A DNA stretch of 64,000 bases, taken from Marinovum algicola (GTDB lineage Bacteria; Pseudomonadota; Alphaproteobacteria; Rhodobacterales; Rhodobacteraceae). Positions 26,343 through 35,836 of this stretch are shown here, in pieces. The stretch is from the NCBI RefSeq assembly GCF_900109145.1, contig NZ_FNYY01000003.1, positions 248,001 through 312,000 of the forward strand. The letters run 5' to 3'. The notes below the pieces were generated by a model. It ran no database searches, was not told where the DNA came from, and worked only from the letters and a program-made list of their open reading frames with translations. Within the stretch, counting starts at the first letter, position 1; each line of letters starts with the position of its first letter. The translations under genes were made by a program, and so were the position numbers.

Positions 26343-28151
26343 TCAGCCGGCCTTTTCTTCCAGCGTCAGCCATTCCTCCTCGGCCGCCTCAAGCTTGTCC
26401 TGGCGTTCGACCAGCGCCTCGGTGGCCTTCTTGAACTTCACCGGTTCGCGGGTGAACAGCGCCGGGTCGGCCAGGAGCCCCTCGAGCTTGCCGATTTCCG
26501 CCTCCAGCCGTTCGATCACCGCCGGCAATTCCTCGAGCCGGTGCTTCTCGGTAAAGCTGAGCCCGCCGGCGGGTGCCTTCATCTGCCGCTTCACCTTCGG
26601 CTTCGACGGCTTTGGCGTCTCGGCCTTTTCCACCACCGCCTCCGGCTGGCGCTGCGACTGGTAATCGCTCCAGCCGCCGGCATAGGCGGTCACCTTGCCA
26701 TTGCCCTCCATGGCGATGGTCGTGGCCGCCACCCGATCAAGGAAATCCCGGTCGTGGCTGACCAGCAGCACCGTGCCGTCGTAATCGCCCAGCAGGTCCT
26801 GGAGCAGGTCCAGCGTCTCGACGTCGAGATCGTTGGTCGGCTCGTCGAGCACCAGCAGGTTGCTTTCCCGCGCCATGATCTTGGCCAGCAGCAGCCGCGC
26901 CCGTTCGCCACCGGAAAGCGAGGAAATCGGCGCCCGCGCCTGGCGCTCGTCGAACAGGAATTCCTTGAGATAGCCCACCACATGCTTGGGCTGGCCACGC
27001 ACCATGATCTGATCGGCCTTGCCGGAAACCCGCATCTCGGGATCGCCGGTCAGATTGTCCCAGAGCGTCGCCTCCAGATCGAGCCGCGCCCGCGCCTGAT
27101 CGAAGACCACCGGCATCAGGTTGGTGCCCAGGGTGACACGCCCGGCATCCGGCGCGATCTCGCCCAGCAGGATCTTCAGCAGCGTCGTCTTGCCCACGCC
27201 ATTGGGACCGACAAAGGCCACCCGGTCACCGCGCTGGATCCGCAACGAGAAATCGCGGCAGATCGGCTTGTCGCCAAAGGTCTTGGAGATCGCCTCGGCC
27301 TCGATCACCTTGCGGCCCGATTTCGGCCCCGCCTCCAGCGCCATCGCCGCCGTGCCGGCGCGTTTGATCATCGAGGCGCGTTCCGCCCGCAGATCGCCGA
27401 GCGCGCGCACCCGGCCCATGTTGCGCTTGCGCCGCGCGCTGATGCCCTCGACCGCCCAGCGGGCCTCGCTCTTGATCTTGCGGTCGAGCTTGTGGCGCGC
27501 CTGATCCTCTTCTTCCCAGGTCTTGTCGCGCCAAGCCTCGAAATCGGCAAACCCCTTTTCCTGCCGGCGGGTCATGCCCCGGTCGATCCAGAGCGTCGCC
27601 CGGGTCAGCGCATTGAGAAACGCCCGGTCGTGCGAGATCAGCACAAAGGCGGCGCGCGGCGCCTTCAACTCGCGCTCCAGCCAGCCGATCGCCTGGATAT
27701 CCAGATGGTTGGTCGGCTCGTCGAGCAGCATCAGGTCGGGCGCCTCGGCCATCAGCTTGGCCAGCGCCGCGCGCCGCCGCTCGCCGCCCGAGGCGGTCGC
27801 CACCGGCCGCGCCGGATCGAACTTCAGCCCCTCGCCGGCGCGCTCCACCTTGTAAAGCTCGCCCGGCTCCAGCCCGCTGGCCGCGAAATCGCCCAAGGTG
27901 GCAAAGCCCGAGAGGTCGGGCTCCTGCTCCATGTAGCCCACCGAAACGCCCGGCGGCACCACGCGGCTGCCGCGGTCGGGCTCGACCAGCCCGGCCATCA
28001 CCTTCATCAGCGTCGACTTGCCCGAGCCGTTGCGCCCGACCAGCGCCACCCGGTCGCGCTCCTGCACCACCAGGTCGAGAGAATCGAACACCGGATCGCC
28101 GCCGAAGGTCAGGGAAATGCCGGAAAGTTGCAAAAGGGGTATCTGTGCCAT
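26343..28151 (-). CDS. ABC-F family ATPase (Uup-like)
   Basis: A 602-residue soluble protein with two ABC domains and no membrane segments. Domain 1: Walker A GRNGSGKST near residue 39, signature ASGGERRR, Walker B LLLDEPTNHLD. Domain 2: GPNGVGKTT, LSGGERAR and LVLDEPTNDLD. The linker is charged and helical, and the last 80 residues form a Lys/Glu-rich coiled coil as in Uup. ABC-F proteins act on the ribosome or, for Uup, also in genome stability; the exact role here is not determined. It is a single-gene unit. Confidence 0.93.
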   Translation of the reverse strand: MAQIPLLQLSGISLTFGGDPVFDSLDLVVQERDRVALVGRNGSGKSTLMKVMAGLVEPDRGSRVVPPGVSVGYMEQEPDLSGFATLGDFAASGLEPGELYKVERAGEGLKFDPARPVATASGGERRRAALAKLMAEAPDLMLLDEPTNHLDIQAIGWLERELKAPRAAFVLISHDRAFLNALTRATLWIDRGMTRRQEKGFADFEAWRDKTWEEEDQARHKLDRKIKSEARWAVEGISARRKRNMGRVRALGDLRAERASMIKRAGTAAMALEAGPKSGRKVIEAEAISKTFGDKPICRDFSLRIQRGDRVAFVGPNGVGKTTLLKILLGEIAPDAGRVTLGTNLMPVVFDQARARLDLEATLWDNLTGDPEMRVSGKADQIMVRGQPKHVVGYLKEFLFDERQARAPISSLSGGERARLLLAKIMARESNLLVLDEPTNDLDVETLDLLQDLLGDYDGTVLLVSHDRDFLDRVAATTIAMEGNGKVTAYAGGWSDYQSQRQPEAVVEKAETPKPSKPKVKRQMKAPAGGLSFTEKHRLEELPAVIERLEAEIGKLEGLLADPALFTREPVKFKKATEALVERQDKLEAAEEEWLTLEEKAG

Positions 28152-28325
28152 GGCTCGCAGCTAGAGGCGCCACGCCCGATGGTCAAGGCCCGACACCGCT
28201 GCTTCCTCTTGCCGAAAATACCTTCTGCGCCGGCCAGATCGCGCGGTCGGCGCCGGCCTCCCGACACCGCCGCAAGCCGGGGCCGCGGGCCCGCACCCGA
28301 TCCCGGCCGCCACCCGAACCGGCAG

Positions 28326-29057
28326 CTATCCCGCCACCGCCCGGAGCAGCTTCTTGCGGGCCGGCGGAATCGCCCCGATTTCCACCCCGGTAAAGACATG
28401 CAGCGTGTTCATCTGCCGGTCCACCACCGCATGATCCGACACCCAGCCGCCCATCATCAGATAGGTGCGCAGCAGGGGCGGCATCCGCCGCATGGCGAGC
28501 TTCATGTCGGGTTTGCGGCGCAGCCGGGCGGCAAAGCGAAAGACATTCGGCGCCTTGACCTTGGGCAGCCAGCGTTTCGGCCCGAGGTGGCGCTCCTTGA
28601 GCATGGCGAAGGCGTCGTAGTATTCGCCGGCCTCGGTGCCCCGGAACGAGGCGCAGCCAAACAGCAGCTCGACCGCATTGTCATCGACATAGGCGGTCAT
28701 CGCCCCCCAGGCGACGCGCAGCACATCGGCGTCGGCCACCTCGGGATGCACGCAGAACCGGCCCATTTCGACCATCCGTCCCTGATAGGCGGAAAGCGCC
28801 GAAAGCTCGTAATATTGCGCCGAATAGCTGCGCGCGATCTCCGAGCCGCCGGTCAGCGGCAGGATGCGGAAACAGCAGACCAGCCTGTTGTCGCGCCGGT
28901 CCTCGACAAGCAGATGGGTGCAGTCGGCATCGAATTCATCGGCGTCGCGGCCCGGGCGGCCGTGAAAGGCCAGATGGCGCAGCGCCTGGGCGGCCGCGAC
29001 ATCCTCGGCGGTCTCGGCGATCCGCGACATATACCGGCCCTTGATCAGTGCTTTCAT
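28326..29057 (-). CDS. olsB: L-ornithine N-alpha-acyltransferase OlsB (GNAT family)
   Basis: A 243-residue acyltransferase of the OlsB type, which transfers a 3-hydroxyacyl group from ACP to ornithine and makes lyso-ornithine lipid. Recognisable segments are RHLAFHG near the start, RILPLTGGSEIARSYSAQYY, GRFCVHPEV and the C-terminal LLRTYLMMGGWVSDHAVVD. The acylating partner OlsA is not next to it. The start is set at the ATG at 29057 with GGCGGA nine bases ahead; a TTG nine codons upstream is the only longer option. Alternatively it could be a hemolysin-like GNAT, which is the same family name. Confidence 0.85.
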   Translation of the reverse strand: MKALIKGRYMSRIAETAEDVAAAQALRHLAFHGRPGRDADEFDADCTHLLVEDRRDNRLVCCFRILPLTGGSEIARSYSAQYYELSALSAYQGRMVEMGRFCVHPEVADADVLRVAWGAMTAYVDDNAVELLFGCASFRGTEAGEYYDAFAMLKERHLGPKRWLPKVKAPNVFRFAARLRRKPDMKLAMRRMPPLLRTYLMMGGWVSDHAVVDRQMNTLHVFTGVEIGAIPPARKKLLRAVAG

Positions 29058-29173
29058 CAGAATGTTCCGCCTGGCAATGACCAACAGCTGGTCGGCCTCC
29101 TGCTGTCAGACAAGTATGACGGATTGATGACCACACGTCACGCCGCACCCGCGCTGTGGCGCCGCGGCCCGGC

Positions 29174-29635
29174 TCAGCCGCCGTCGCCGATGCCACCGAG
29201 GTTGATGCCGCCGATGTTGCCAAAGAGCTGGCGGATGAAGCCGATGTCGCCATCGCCGGTCACCGTCACCCGGCGTGTCAGCGCGACCACGCGACCATCC
29301 TCGAGCCCGTAGCGGGTGATATTGCGCACCACGCCATCGGCATCGAATTCCACCGCCACGATCTCGCGTTCGACGATTTCCGGCGGAAAGGCGCCGTAGT
29401 GGCGCACCCGGCTGCCGACGTAATAATAATTGCCCTGATCCAGAACGCCGCTGGTTCCGGGCACGCCGATGGTCTCGGCCACGGTGTCGCGGGTGTCGAC
29501 GCCGACGATCACATCGGACAGTTCGCTGTCGCTGGGCAGGTAGCCGTGATTGCGGTATTGTGCCACGCAGGCCGACAGGACGGCGGCGCAGGCCAAGGCA
29601 ACCACCATGCGCATGGCTTTGGTTCTGCCTGTCAT
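29174..29635 (-). CDS. bamE: Outer membrane assembly lipoprotein BamE (SmpA/OmlA)
   Basis: A 153-residue lipoprotein. The signal peptide ends in the lipobox LSAC (Cys about 23), followed by a BamE domain with HGYLPSDSELSDVIVGVDTRDTV-like sequence: the helix-turn-sheet that binds BamD and phosphatidylglycerol. It supports insertion of beta-barrel proteins in the outer membrane. The start is the ATG giving a normal signal peptide; a TTG-type extension of seven codons upstream is less likely. It is divergent from the yceD gene. Confidence 0.88.
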   Translation of the reverse strand: MTGRTKAMRMVVALACAAVLSACVAQYRNHGYLPSDSELSDVIVGVDTRDTVAETIGVPGTSGVLDQGNYYYVGSRVRHYGAFPPEIVEREIVAVEFDADGVVRNITRYGLEDGRVVALTRRVTVTGDGDIGFIRQLFGNIGGINLGGIGDGG

Positions 29636-29645
29636 TTCTGCCCTC

Positions 29646-29673
29646 TTGCTTTGCACCTGCCGTACTTTATATC
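29646..29673 (+). promoter_or_regulatory. Putative promoter for yceD
   Basis: -35 TTGCTT (29646-29651), 16-base spacer, -10 TATATC (29668-29673), 50 bases ahead of the yceD ATG in the divergent gap with bamE. Confidence 0.4.
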
Positions 29674-29723
29674 CCGCTTACAGAAGGTTGGCCCGTGGTT
29701 CAAGAAAGGATGCGCTCAGGTTC

Positions 29724-30293
29724 ATGTCACAAGAGATCGATTACAGCCGCCATGCGCTGGTGGTCACCGCCCTGCCGCAGAACCGGCCGCATCGGTTCGC
29801 CCTCGCCCCGACCGAGCCCGAACGCCGGGCGCTGGCGGCCGATTTCGACCTGAGCGCGCTGCGCAAGCTGCGCTTCGAGGGCGAGATCCGCAGCGCCGGA
29901 AAACGCGACTTCGTGCTGACCGGACGGCTTGGCGCGACGGTGGTGCAGCCCTGCGTGCAGACGCTCGAGCCGGTGACCACGCGGATCGAGGCCGATGTCG
30001 AACGCCGTTATGTCTCGGACTGGCAGGAGACCGTGCAAGAAGGCGCCGAGACCGAGATGCCCGAGGATGACACCGCCGAGCCGCTGGCCAGCCATATCGA
30101 CCCTCATGCGGTGATGCTCGAGGCGTTGGCGCTGCATATCCCCGACTATCCGCGCGCCGAGACTGCGCCGCCTCTGGGCGAAATGGTGGTGACCGAGCCG
30201 GGCAAGACACCGCTGCGCGACAAGGACACCAAACCCTTTGCCGCCCTGGCGGCCCTCAAGGGCAAGCTGGAAAACGGCGAGGGCGAGGTCTGA
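29724..30293 (+). CDS. yceD: DUF177 (YceD) family protein
   Basis: A 189-residue protein of the YceD/DUF177 family. GRLGATVVQPCVQTLEPVTT is the conserved core. In bacteria it usually stands directly upstream of rpmF, as here. YceD has been linked to 23S rRNA accumulation in plants and bacteria; the precise biochemical role is open. The ATG at 29724 was chosen over upstream in-frame codons because it begins the conserved region. The 244-base gap to rpmF carries a REP-like element and a separate hairpin, so rpmF may have its own promoter. Confidence 0.88.
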   Translation: MSQEIDYSRHALVVTALPQNRPHRFALAPTEPERRALAADFDLSALRKLRFEGEIRSAGKRDFVLTGRLGATVVQPCVQTLEPVTTRIEADVERRYVSDWQETVQEGAETEMPEDDTAEPLASHIDPHAVMLEALALHIPDYPRAETAPPLGEMVVTEPGKTPLRDKDTKPFAALAALKGKLENGEGEV

Positions 30294-30310
30294 GCCATGC
30301 CCGCCCGCGC

Positions 30311-30373
30311 GCCCCGGACCCCGATCCGGGGCCTCCTGGCCGCCACAGCCACCGGGCCCGGGACGCGGGTTGC
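30311..30373. repeat. REP-like composite element, copy 3
   Basis: GCCCCGGACCCCGATCCGGG begins a palindrome (arms CCCCGGA 30312-30318 and TCCGGGG 30325-30331). A second degenerate half, ACCGGGCCCGGGACGCGGG, ends near 30369. It lies between yceD and rpmF. Confidence 0.6.
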
Positions 30374-30397
30374 CTGCGACAAAGGAATCGCTTGCAA

Positions 30398-30428
30398 GGG
30401 GGCCGAAAAGTCGTATTTTCGCGCCCTC
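30398..30428 (+). promoter_or_regulatory. Hairpin upstream of rpmF
   Basis: A stem formed by GGGGGCCGAAAA and TTTTCGCGCCCTC (one bulged C) around the loop GTCGTA. It lacks a U-run, so it is unlikely to be a simple terminator. A perfect palindrome CGCACATGTGCG follows at 30453-30464, next to a TATATA. Together they may form an rpmF promoter or leader control site. Confidence 0.35.
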
Positions 30429-30537
30429 TGAGAGATTTGGGGTTGTATATACCGCACATGTGCGCGTATCTGCCCGGAACCATCCGAAACCGCGGGCGCG
30501 GCTGACGTGCCCCCCGAGAAAGACTTGAGATTGAGCC

Positions 30538-30744
30538 ATGGCTGTTCAGCAGAATAAAGTGTCCAAATCGCGCCGGAACAACCGCCGTGCGCATGATTCC
30601 CTGGTCGCTGCCAACCCCAACGAATGCGACAACTGCGGTGAGCTGAAGCGCCCGCACCATGTCTGCCCGTCCTGCGGCCATTACGCGGAACGTGAAGTCG
30701 TTGCCGTGGCAGACGAAATCGAGCTGGACGAAGACGCAGCCTAA
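30538..30744 (+). CDS. rpmF: 50S ribosomal protein L32
   Basis: A 68-residue basic protein. The start [20 protein letters not shown] is typical of L32, and a zinc ribbon is present as [20 protein letters not shown] (four cysteines). It is a structural protein of the large ribosomal subunit. plsX follows 27 bases downstream, the usual rpmF-plsX-fabH order. Confidence 0.98.
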   Translation: MAVQQNKVSKSRRNNRRAHDSLVAANPNECDNCGELKRPHHVCPSCGHYAEREVVAVADEIELDEDAA

Positions 30745-30771
30745 GGCTTCCTCTGGCAAGGCCTCTCCCTC

Positions 30772-31905
30772 ATGACCGCACCCACGAGACAGACTGCGGC
30801 AGAGGCCGGGCCGGGTGACAGGCGTGTTGTCTTGTCGATCGACGCGATGGGCGGGGACCGAGGTCCCGGCCCCGTTGTCGCGGGATGTGACCGCTCGGCA
30901 CGCAAAAACCCCGATCTGGGCTTTATCCTGCACGGTCCCGAGGACGAACTGCGCGCGCTTGTCGCCAAGCGCAAGACGCTGCGCGGCCGCTGCGAGATTC
31001 GCAATGCCGAGGGCGTTGTCGCGATGACCGACAAGCCCAGCCAGGTGATGCGCCGTGGCAAGGGCACCTCGATGTGGTCGGCGCTGGAATCGGTGCGCGA
31101 CGGCGAGGCGGCCGTGGCGGTCTCCTGTGGCAATACCGGCGCGCTGATGGCGCTCTCCATGGTGCGTCTGCGCAAGCTGCCGGGGGTGAACCGCCCGGCC
31201 ATCGGTGTGCTCTGGCCCTCGCGCAACAAACAGGGGTTCAACGTCATGCTCGACGTCGGGGCGGATGTCCGCGCCGATGCGCATGATCTGTTCCAATACG
31301 CGCTGATGGGCGCTTCTTATGCGCGCAACGGCCTGCATGTCGATCCGCCGCGCATCGGGTTGCTCAACGTCGGCACCGAGGAACACAAGGGGCGGCAGGA
31401 GCTGCGTGAGGCGCATGACCTGATCCGCAACCACGCCCAGAACGGTCGCTATGAATTCGTGGGCTTCGTCGAAGGCGGTGACATCCCCGGCAACCGCGCC
31501 GACGTGATCGTGACCGACGGCTTCACCGGCAATGTCGCGCTCAAGACTGGCGAAGGCACCGCCAGCCTGATCGGCGACTTTCTCAAGGAAGCCTTCAAAT
31601 ACACCCCGCTGTCGCGGCTGGCGGCGCTTCTCGCCCTGCCCTCGCTGCGCCGGTTGCAAAAACGCATCGATCCGCGCCGGGTCAATGGCGGGGTTTTTCT
31701 CGGATTGAACGGAACTGTGGTAAAATCCCACGGATCGGCCGATGCCATGGCGGTGAGCGCCGCGGTCAAGCTGGCGTTCAAGCTGGCCAATGCCGGGTTC
31801 AACCAAAAAGTGGCTGCCCATATCGCGGCAGCCGCGCAGGTCGCCGAACAAGCCAGGGAAGACAACGCCCAGGGTGACGGAGCGACCACAGGAGAGCATA
31901 TATGA
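30772..31905 (+). CDS. plsX: Phosphate acyltransferase PlsX
   Basis: A 377-residue enzyme that converts acyl-ACP and phosphate to acyl-phosphate, the donor for glycerol-3-phosphate acylation by PlsY. Diagnostic stretches: [16 protein letters not shown] near residue 20, [14 protein letters not shown], and [16 protein letters not shown]. The N-terminus is about 18 residues longer than in E. coli, and the first ATG is the only well-placed one. Its stop overlaps the fabH start (ATGA). Confidence 0.97.
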   Translation: MTAPTRQTAAEAGPGDRRVVLSIDAMGGDRGPGPVVAGCDRSARKNPDLGFILHGPEDELRALVAKRKTLRGRCEIRNAEGVVAMTDKPSQVMRRGKGTSMWSALESVRDGEAAVAVSCGNTGALMALSMVRLRKLPGVNRPAIGVLWPSRNKQGFNVMLDVGADVRADAHDLFQYALMGASYARNGLHVDPPRIGLLNVGTEEHKGRQELREAHDLIRNHAQNGRYEFVGFVEGGDIPGNRADVIVTDGFTGNVALKTGEGTASLIGDFLKEAFKYTPLSRLAALLALPSLRRLQKRIDPRRVNGGVFLGLNGTVVKSHGSADAMAVSAAVKLAFKLANAGFNQKVAAHIAAAAQVAEQAREDNAQGDGATTGEHI

Positions 31906-32873
31906 CGCGACGCGCGGTTGTTATCGGTGCAGGTCATTACCTGCCCGAACGGGTGGTCGAAAACGCCGAATTCGAAAAGACGCTGGATACCTCCGATGAA
32001 TGGATCCGCTCGCGATCCGGCATCGAACGTCGCCACTTCGCCGCCGAGGGCGAAACCACCTCCGATCTTGCCACCAAGGCAGCCCAGCGCGCGCTGGACC
32101 AGGCCGGGCTCGCGGCCAATGACATCGACGCCATCGTCCTGGCTACCTCCACCGCCGATCTGACCTTTCCCTCCGCCGCCAGCATGGTGCAGGCCAAGCT
32201 GGGCATGGACCACGGCTTTGCCTTCGATCTTCAAGCAGTCTGTGCCGGCTTTGCCTATGCGCTGACCAACGCCAATGCGCTGATCCTCTCGGGCCAGGCC
32301 AGCCGGGTGCTGGTGATCGGTGCCGAGACCTTCAGCCGGATCATGGACTGGAACGACCGCTCGACCTGCGTGCTGTTCGGCGATGGCGCCGGCGCGCTGG
32401 TGCTTGAGGCGCAGGAGGGGAACGGCACCCCGGAGGATCGCGGCATCCTGGCCACCGATCTCAATTCCGACGGCCGCCACAAGGACATTCTCTATGTCGA
32501 TGGCGGCATCTCGACCCAGACCACCGGCTTTCTGCGCATGCAGGGCAAGGAGGTCTTTCGCCATGCCGTCGAAAAGCTGGCCGCCACCGCCGTCAAGGCG
32601 ATGGACAGCGCCGGCGTGTCCTCGGAGGATGTCGATTGGGTGGTGCCGCATCAGGCCAACATCCGCATCATCCAGGGGACCGCGCGCAAGATGGGCCTGC
32701 CGATGGACAAGGTGGTTGTCACCGTTCAGGACCACGGCAACACTTCGGCGGCATCGATTCCTCTTGCCCTCTCCGTCGGCGTCGAGCGCGGGCAGATCAA
32801 AAAGGGCGATCTCATCGTGACCGAGGCAATCGGCGGCGGCCTGGCCTGGGGAGCGGTGGTTCTGCGCTGGTAA
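31902..32873 (+). CDS. fabH: 3-oxoacyl-ACP synthase III (KAS III)
   Basis: A 323-residue thiolase-fold enzyme that condenses acetyl-CoA with malonyl-ACP to start fatty acid synthesis. The catalytic Cys is in [12 protein letters not shown], the His in VPHQANIRI and the Asn in [11 protein letters not shown], all in the expected order. A GGAGAG ribosome site precedes the ATG. It lies in the plsX-fabH-ihfA group. Confidence 0.97.
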   Translation: MTRRAVVIGAGHYLPERVVENAEFEKTLDTSDEWIRSRSGIERRHFAAEGETTSDLATKAAQRALDQAGLAANDIDAIVLATSTADLTFPSAASMVQAKLGMDHGFAFDLQAVCAGFAYALTNANALILSGQASRVLVIGAETFSRIMDWNDRSTCVLFGDGAGALVLEAQEGNGTPEDRGILATDLNSDGRHKDILYVDGGISTQTTGFLRMQGKEVFRHAVEKLAATAVKAMDSAGVSSEDVDWVVPHQANIRIIQGTARKMGLPMDKVVVTVQDHGNTSAASIPLALSVGVERGQIKKGDLIVTEAIGGGLAWGAVVLRW

Positions 32874-32920
32874 TCGCCGGTTTTTGCACGGGTTTTTCGC
32901 CTTTGCCCCGGTCGTTCATA

Positions 32921-32950
32921 TTGACTCGGATTTGCTCCCCCGCCTAAGCT
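32921..32950 (+). promoter_or_regulatory. Putative ihfA promoter
   Basis: -35 TTGACT (32921-32926), 18-base spacer, -10 TAAGCT (32945-32950), about 25 bases before the ihfA ATG, in the 101-base gap after fabH. Confidence 0.55.
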
Positions 32951-32974
32951 GTGGAAAATCTGGGGAGATTTCTG

Positions 32975-33277
32975 ATGAGCGACAAGACACTGACACGTAT
33001 GGACCTCAGCGAAGCGGTGTTTCGCGAAGTCGGGCTTTCGCGCAACGAAAGCGCCGAACTCGTCGAACGTGTGCTCAGCCTGATGTCCGATGCGCTGGTC
33101 GCCGGTGAGCAGGTCAAGATCTCGTCCTTCGGCACCTTTTCCGTGCGTGACAAGGCCGCGCGCGTCGGCCGCAACCCCAAGACCGGGCAGGAAGTGCCGA
33201 TCGAGCCGCGCCGCGTCCTGACGTTCCGGCCATCGCACCTGATGAAAGACCGGGTCGCCGCGGGCAACCGGCGCTAA
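32975..33277 (+). CDS. ihfA: Integration host factor subunit alpha
   Basis: A 100-residue HU/IHF-family protein. It starts [20 protein letters not shown], contains [20 protein letters not shown], and carries the DNA-intercalating arm [10 protein letters not shown]. With IHF-beta it bends DNA at specific sites. The ATG at 32975 follows GGGGAGAT at good spacing; eight upstream in-frame codons are unlikely to be translated. Confidence 0.96.
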   Translation: MSDKTLTRMDLSEAVFREVGLSRNESAELVERVLSLMSDALVAGEQVKISSFGTFSVRDKAARVGRNPKTGQEVPIEPRRVLTFRPSHLMKDRVAAGNRR

Positions 33278-33289
33278 AGGGCGCGGGCG

Positions 33290-34393
33290 ATGCCGAGCAA
33301 ATCCCCCGACGCCTTTCGCACCATTTCCGAGGTCGCCGATTGGCTGAACACCCCGGCGCATGTGCTGCGCTTCTGGGAAAGCAAGTTCAGCCAGGTCAAG
33401 CCGGTCAAACGCGCCGGCGGACGGCGCTATTACCGCCCCGCCGACATGACGCTGCTCGGCGGCATCAAGAAGCTGCTGCATGACGACGGCATGACCATCA
33501 AGGGCGTGCAGAAGATCCTGCGTGAACAGGGGATCAAACACGTTTCGGCCATGTCGCCGCCACTCGAGGAAGATCTCGAGGCGATGATCGAGGCGACTCC
33601 ACAGGCCACGCCGGCACCCATGGCACCGGAAACCGGTCAGGTGCTGGATTTCACCAGTCGCAGCGGCCCGGGCGACGCCCCGCCGGACACGCCCGCCCCG
33701 AGCGAGCCCGAATCCGCCGTGCCCCTGTCCGCGCCGAACGAGACACTTCGCGAGGCGACGCCCGAGATCACCGATCTCTTTGCGCCCGAAGGCACCGGCA
33801 GCGACAATGCCTTTGCCTCGCCGGAGAAAGCCACACCCGCCCCGAGCGCGCCGGACAGCCCGGCCGAAACGGCCGACACCGAGGGTCTGCCGGACTTCTT
33901 GCAAAAACCGATGTCGGAACGTCTGGCCGAGACGCCCGGCGGCCCGTCGGCGACACCGCTGCCCGAAGAGGCGCTCGACAATCCGCCGCCGGCTGATCCG
34001 GCCGAGACCACGAAGGCCGCCGAAGATGCGCCGCAGGCCCCCTCGGAGCCGGAGCCAGACCCGCTGTCTCATGCCCTGCCCGACCCGGCGCCGGAAGCCA
34101 CGGCACCGGTCCCGTCACAGGCGTCGCCCGAAGACGACGCCGCGCTGTTGGCCGCCGTCCTGCGCGACTCCGAGGCCGAGGAGGAGGACGACGACGATGA
34201 TGCACCGCGCGTCCGCGACATCGATGTCCCGCCCGATCCGAGCGACCACGAGGTTGCCGCCGCCCCGGGCCTGCTGACCCTGCTCACCGCACCGAAAACC
34301 CGCGACCTGGGGCTGAGTGCCGAGCAGATCGAGACGCTGATCGTGCGGGTCCGCGACCATGCGCGCGCAATGAGTCACGCCGCCAGAAACTGA
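33290..34393 (+). CDS. MerR-family transcriptional regulator with long acidic Pro-rich tail
   Basis: A 367-residue protein. Residues about 10-80 form a MerR winged helix ([20 protein letters not shown], then [20 protein letters not shown]). The remaining 280 residues are disordered-looking, rich in Pro, Ala, Glu and Asp, with an Asp/Glu run near residue 305. In Rhodobacteraceae and relatives this gene regularly follows ihfA. No effector-binding domain is visible. Its targets are unknown. A 12-base gap to ihfA suggests co-transcription. Confidence 0.88.
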   Translation: MPSKSPDAFRTISEVADWLNTPAHVLRFWESKFSQVKPVKRAGGRRYYRPADMTLLGGIKKLLHDDGMTIKGVQKILREQGIKHVSAMSPPLEEDLEAMIEATPQATPAPMAPETGQVLDFTSRSGPGDAPPDTPAPSEPESAVPLSAPNETLREATPEITDLFAPEGTGSDNAFASPEKATPAPSAPDSPAETADTEGLPDFLQKPMSERLAETPGGPSATPLPEEALDNPPPADPAETTKAAEDAPQAPSEPEPDPLSHALPDPAPEATAPVPSQASPEDDAALLAAVLRDSEAEEEDDDDDAPRVRDIDVPPDPSDHEVAAAPGLLTLLTAPKTRDLGLSAEQIETLIVRVRDHARAMSHAARN

Positions 34394-34418
34394 CTTTGAA
34401 AATGTTGGCAATTACCTC

Positions 34419-34446
34419 TTGCCCCGCCGCCGAAAACAGGTATGTA
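34419..34446 (+). promoter_or_regulatory. Putative promoter of tRNA-Pro
   Basis: -35 TTGCCC (34419-34424), 16-base spacer, -10 TATGTA (34441-34446), ending 11 bases before the mature tRNA. Confidence 0.5.
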
Positions 34447-34457
34447 GGCACTCCAGT

Positions 34458-34534
34458 CGGGCTATGGCGCAGCCTGGTAGCGCGTCCGTCTGGGGGACGG
34501 AAGGTCGCAGGTTCGAGTCCTGCTAGCCCGACCA
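34458..34534 (+). tRNA. tRNA-Pro (anticodon GGG)
   Basis: A 77-base cloverleaf. Acceptor arms CGGGCTA / TAGCCCG pair, the D stem is GCGC/GCGC and the anticodon stem TCCGT / ACGGA encloses CTGGGGG, giving anticodon GGG. T stem GCAGG / CCTGC encloses TTCGAGT. Discriminator A and encoded CCA are present. Confidence 0.96.
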
Positions 34535-34598
34535 TTATACTCCTCCCCCAAAAGACACCCTGCGGTGTGTCGGGTCCTTGTTCGAAAGGAAACCGCAC

Positions 34599-35669
34599 AT
34601 GACAGGTGTACTCGCAAGCCAGCACATCAGCGATCTAATCGCCCAGGGTGCCCTTACCGGCAATCCCGAGATCATCGAGGCGCAGATTCAGCCCGCCAGT
34701 CTCGATCTGCGGCTGGGTCACAAGGCCTATCGCGTGCGCGCCTCGTTCCTCGCCGGACAGAATCGCAAGGTCTCGGATCGGCTGGAAGAATTTGGCATGC
34801 ACGAGATCGACCTCAGCGCCGGCGCGGTGCTGGAAAAGGGCGCGGTTTATGTGGTGCCGCTGATGGAATCGCTCGCCCTGCCCGCAGGTATCCAGGCGGT
34901 GGCCAATGCCAAGAGCTCGACCGGCCGGCTCGACCTGCTGACCCGGCTGATCACAGATCAGGGCACCGAGTTCGACCGCATCCCCGATGGCTATAATGGC
35001 CCGCTTTATGCCGAGATCTGCCCGCGGTCATTCTCCGTGCTTGTCCGCCCCGGCATGCGGCTCAACCAGATCCGTTTTCGCAAGGGTCAGGCGGTGCTGG
35101 ACGACGCCACCCTGCGCGCTGTCCACGCCGAGACACCGCTTGTCGACAGCGAGGCGGTGATCGACGGCGGCCTCGGCTTTTCCGTCGATCTGGAGCCGGC
35201 AGAGGGCACGCTGGTGGGCTATCGCGCCAAGCCCCATACCGGGGTGATCGATCTAGACCGGATCGGCCATTACGATCCGCTGGAGTTCTGGGAAGAGCTG
35301 CACAGCACCAGCGGTCACCTGATCCTCGACCCCGGCGCCTTCTATATTCTGGTCAGCCGCGAGGCCGTGCATATCCCGCCCGCCTACGCCGCCGAGATGG
35401 CGCCCTATATCGCCATGGTAGGCGAGTTCCGGGTGCATTACGCCGGCTTCTTCGATCCCGGATTCGGCCATGATGCCGCCGGCGGTCAAGGCGCGCGCGG
35501 CGTGCTCGAGGTCCGCTGTCACGAGGCGCCCTTCGTGCTGGAACATGGCCAGATCGTCGGCCGGCTGGTCTATGAGCGGATGCAGGCACAGCCCGACGTG
35601 CTGTATGGCGCCGGCTTGCAGTCGAATTACCAGGGCCAGGGGTTGAAGTTGTCAAAGCACTTCAAGTAA
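34599..35669 (+). CDS. dcd: dCTP deaminase, double-domain alphaproteobacterial form
   Basis: A 356-residue protein, almost twice the length of E. coli Dcd, with two dUTPase-like halves. The first half carries QIQPASLDLRLG and ANAKSSTGRLDLLTRLITD with the catalytic Glu in LYAEICPRSF. The second half repeats the fold (GHYDPLEFWEEL, GEFRVHYAGFFDPGFG, VGRLVYERM). It deaminates dCTP to dUTP for thymidylate synthesis. The start at 34599 was chosen over an upstream in-frame ATG because it matches the family N-terminus. Confidence 0.93.
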   Translation: MTGVLASQHISDLIAQGALTGNPEIIEAQIQPASLDLRLGHKAYRVRASFLAGQNRKVSDRLEEFGMHEIDLSAGAVLEKGAVYVVPLMESLALPAGIQAVANAKSSTGRLDLLTRLITDQGTEFDRIPDGYNGPLYAEICPRSFSVLVRPGMRLNQIRFRKGQAVLDDATLRAVHAETPLVDSEAVIDGGLGFSVDLEPAEGTLVGYRAKPHTGVIDLDRIGHYDPLEFWEELHSTSGHLILDPGAFYILVSREAVHIPPAYAAEMAPYIAMVGEFRVHYAGFFDPGFGHDAAGGQGARGVLEVRCHEAPFVLEHGQIVGRLVYERMQAQPDVLYGAGLQSNYQGQGLKLSKHFK

Positions 35670-35751
35670 GGCGTTTTTTAATTGCAAAACAATCTTTTAC
35701 GTGGCGATCCTAATGCAAAGCCATAAGCCGGAAGGGAAGGTTCACCCATCA

Positions 35752-35823
35752 CATGAAGTTGAGGCATTACCTTAACTTCATGCAATACCTTAAGTTAATG
35801 AATCGCGTTAAATTCATGCAACA
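35752..35823. repeat. AT-rich hairpin and repeated TTCATGCAA units
   Basis: A 12-bp stem CATGAAGTTGAG / CTTAACTTCATG (35752-35763 and 35771-35782, one G-U type mismatch) with a 7-base loop. Related units follow: TTAAGTTAATGAAT and GTTAAATTCATGCAAC. The stretch is much richer in A+T than its surroundings and lies just beyond the 3' end of the leftward gene at 35837. It may be that gene's terminator or a degenerate repeat array. Confidence 0.5.
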
Positions 35824-35836
35824 CATGAAGAGACGC

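Noticed and set aside
26541-29312. A plus-strand open frame of 923 codons
   Set aside because: It is antisense to the ABC-F ATPase and olsB, both of which have complete conserved motifs. It has no recognisable domain.
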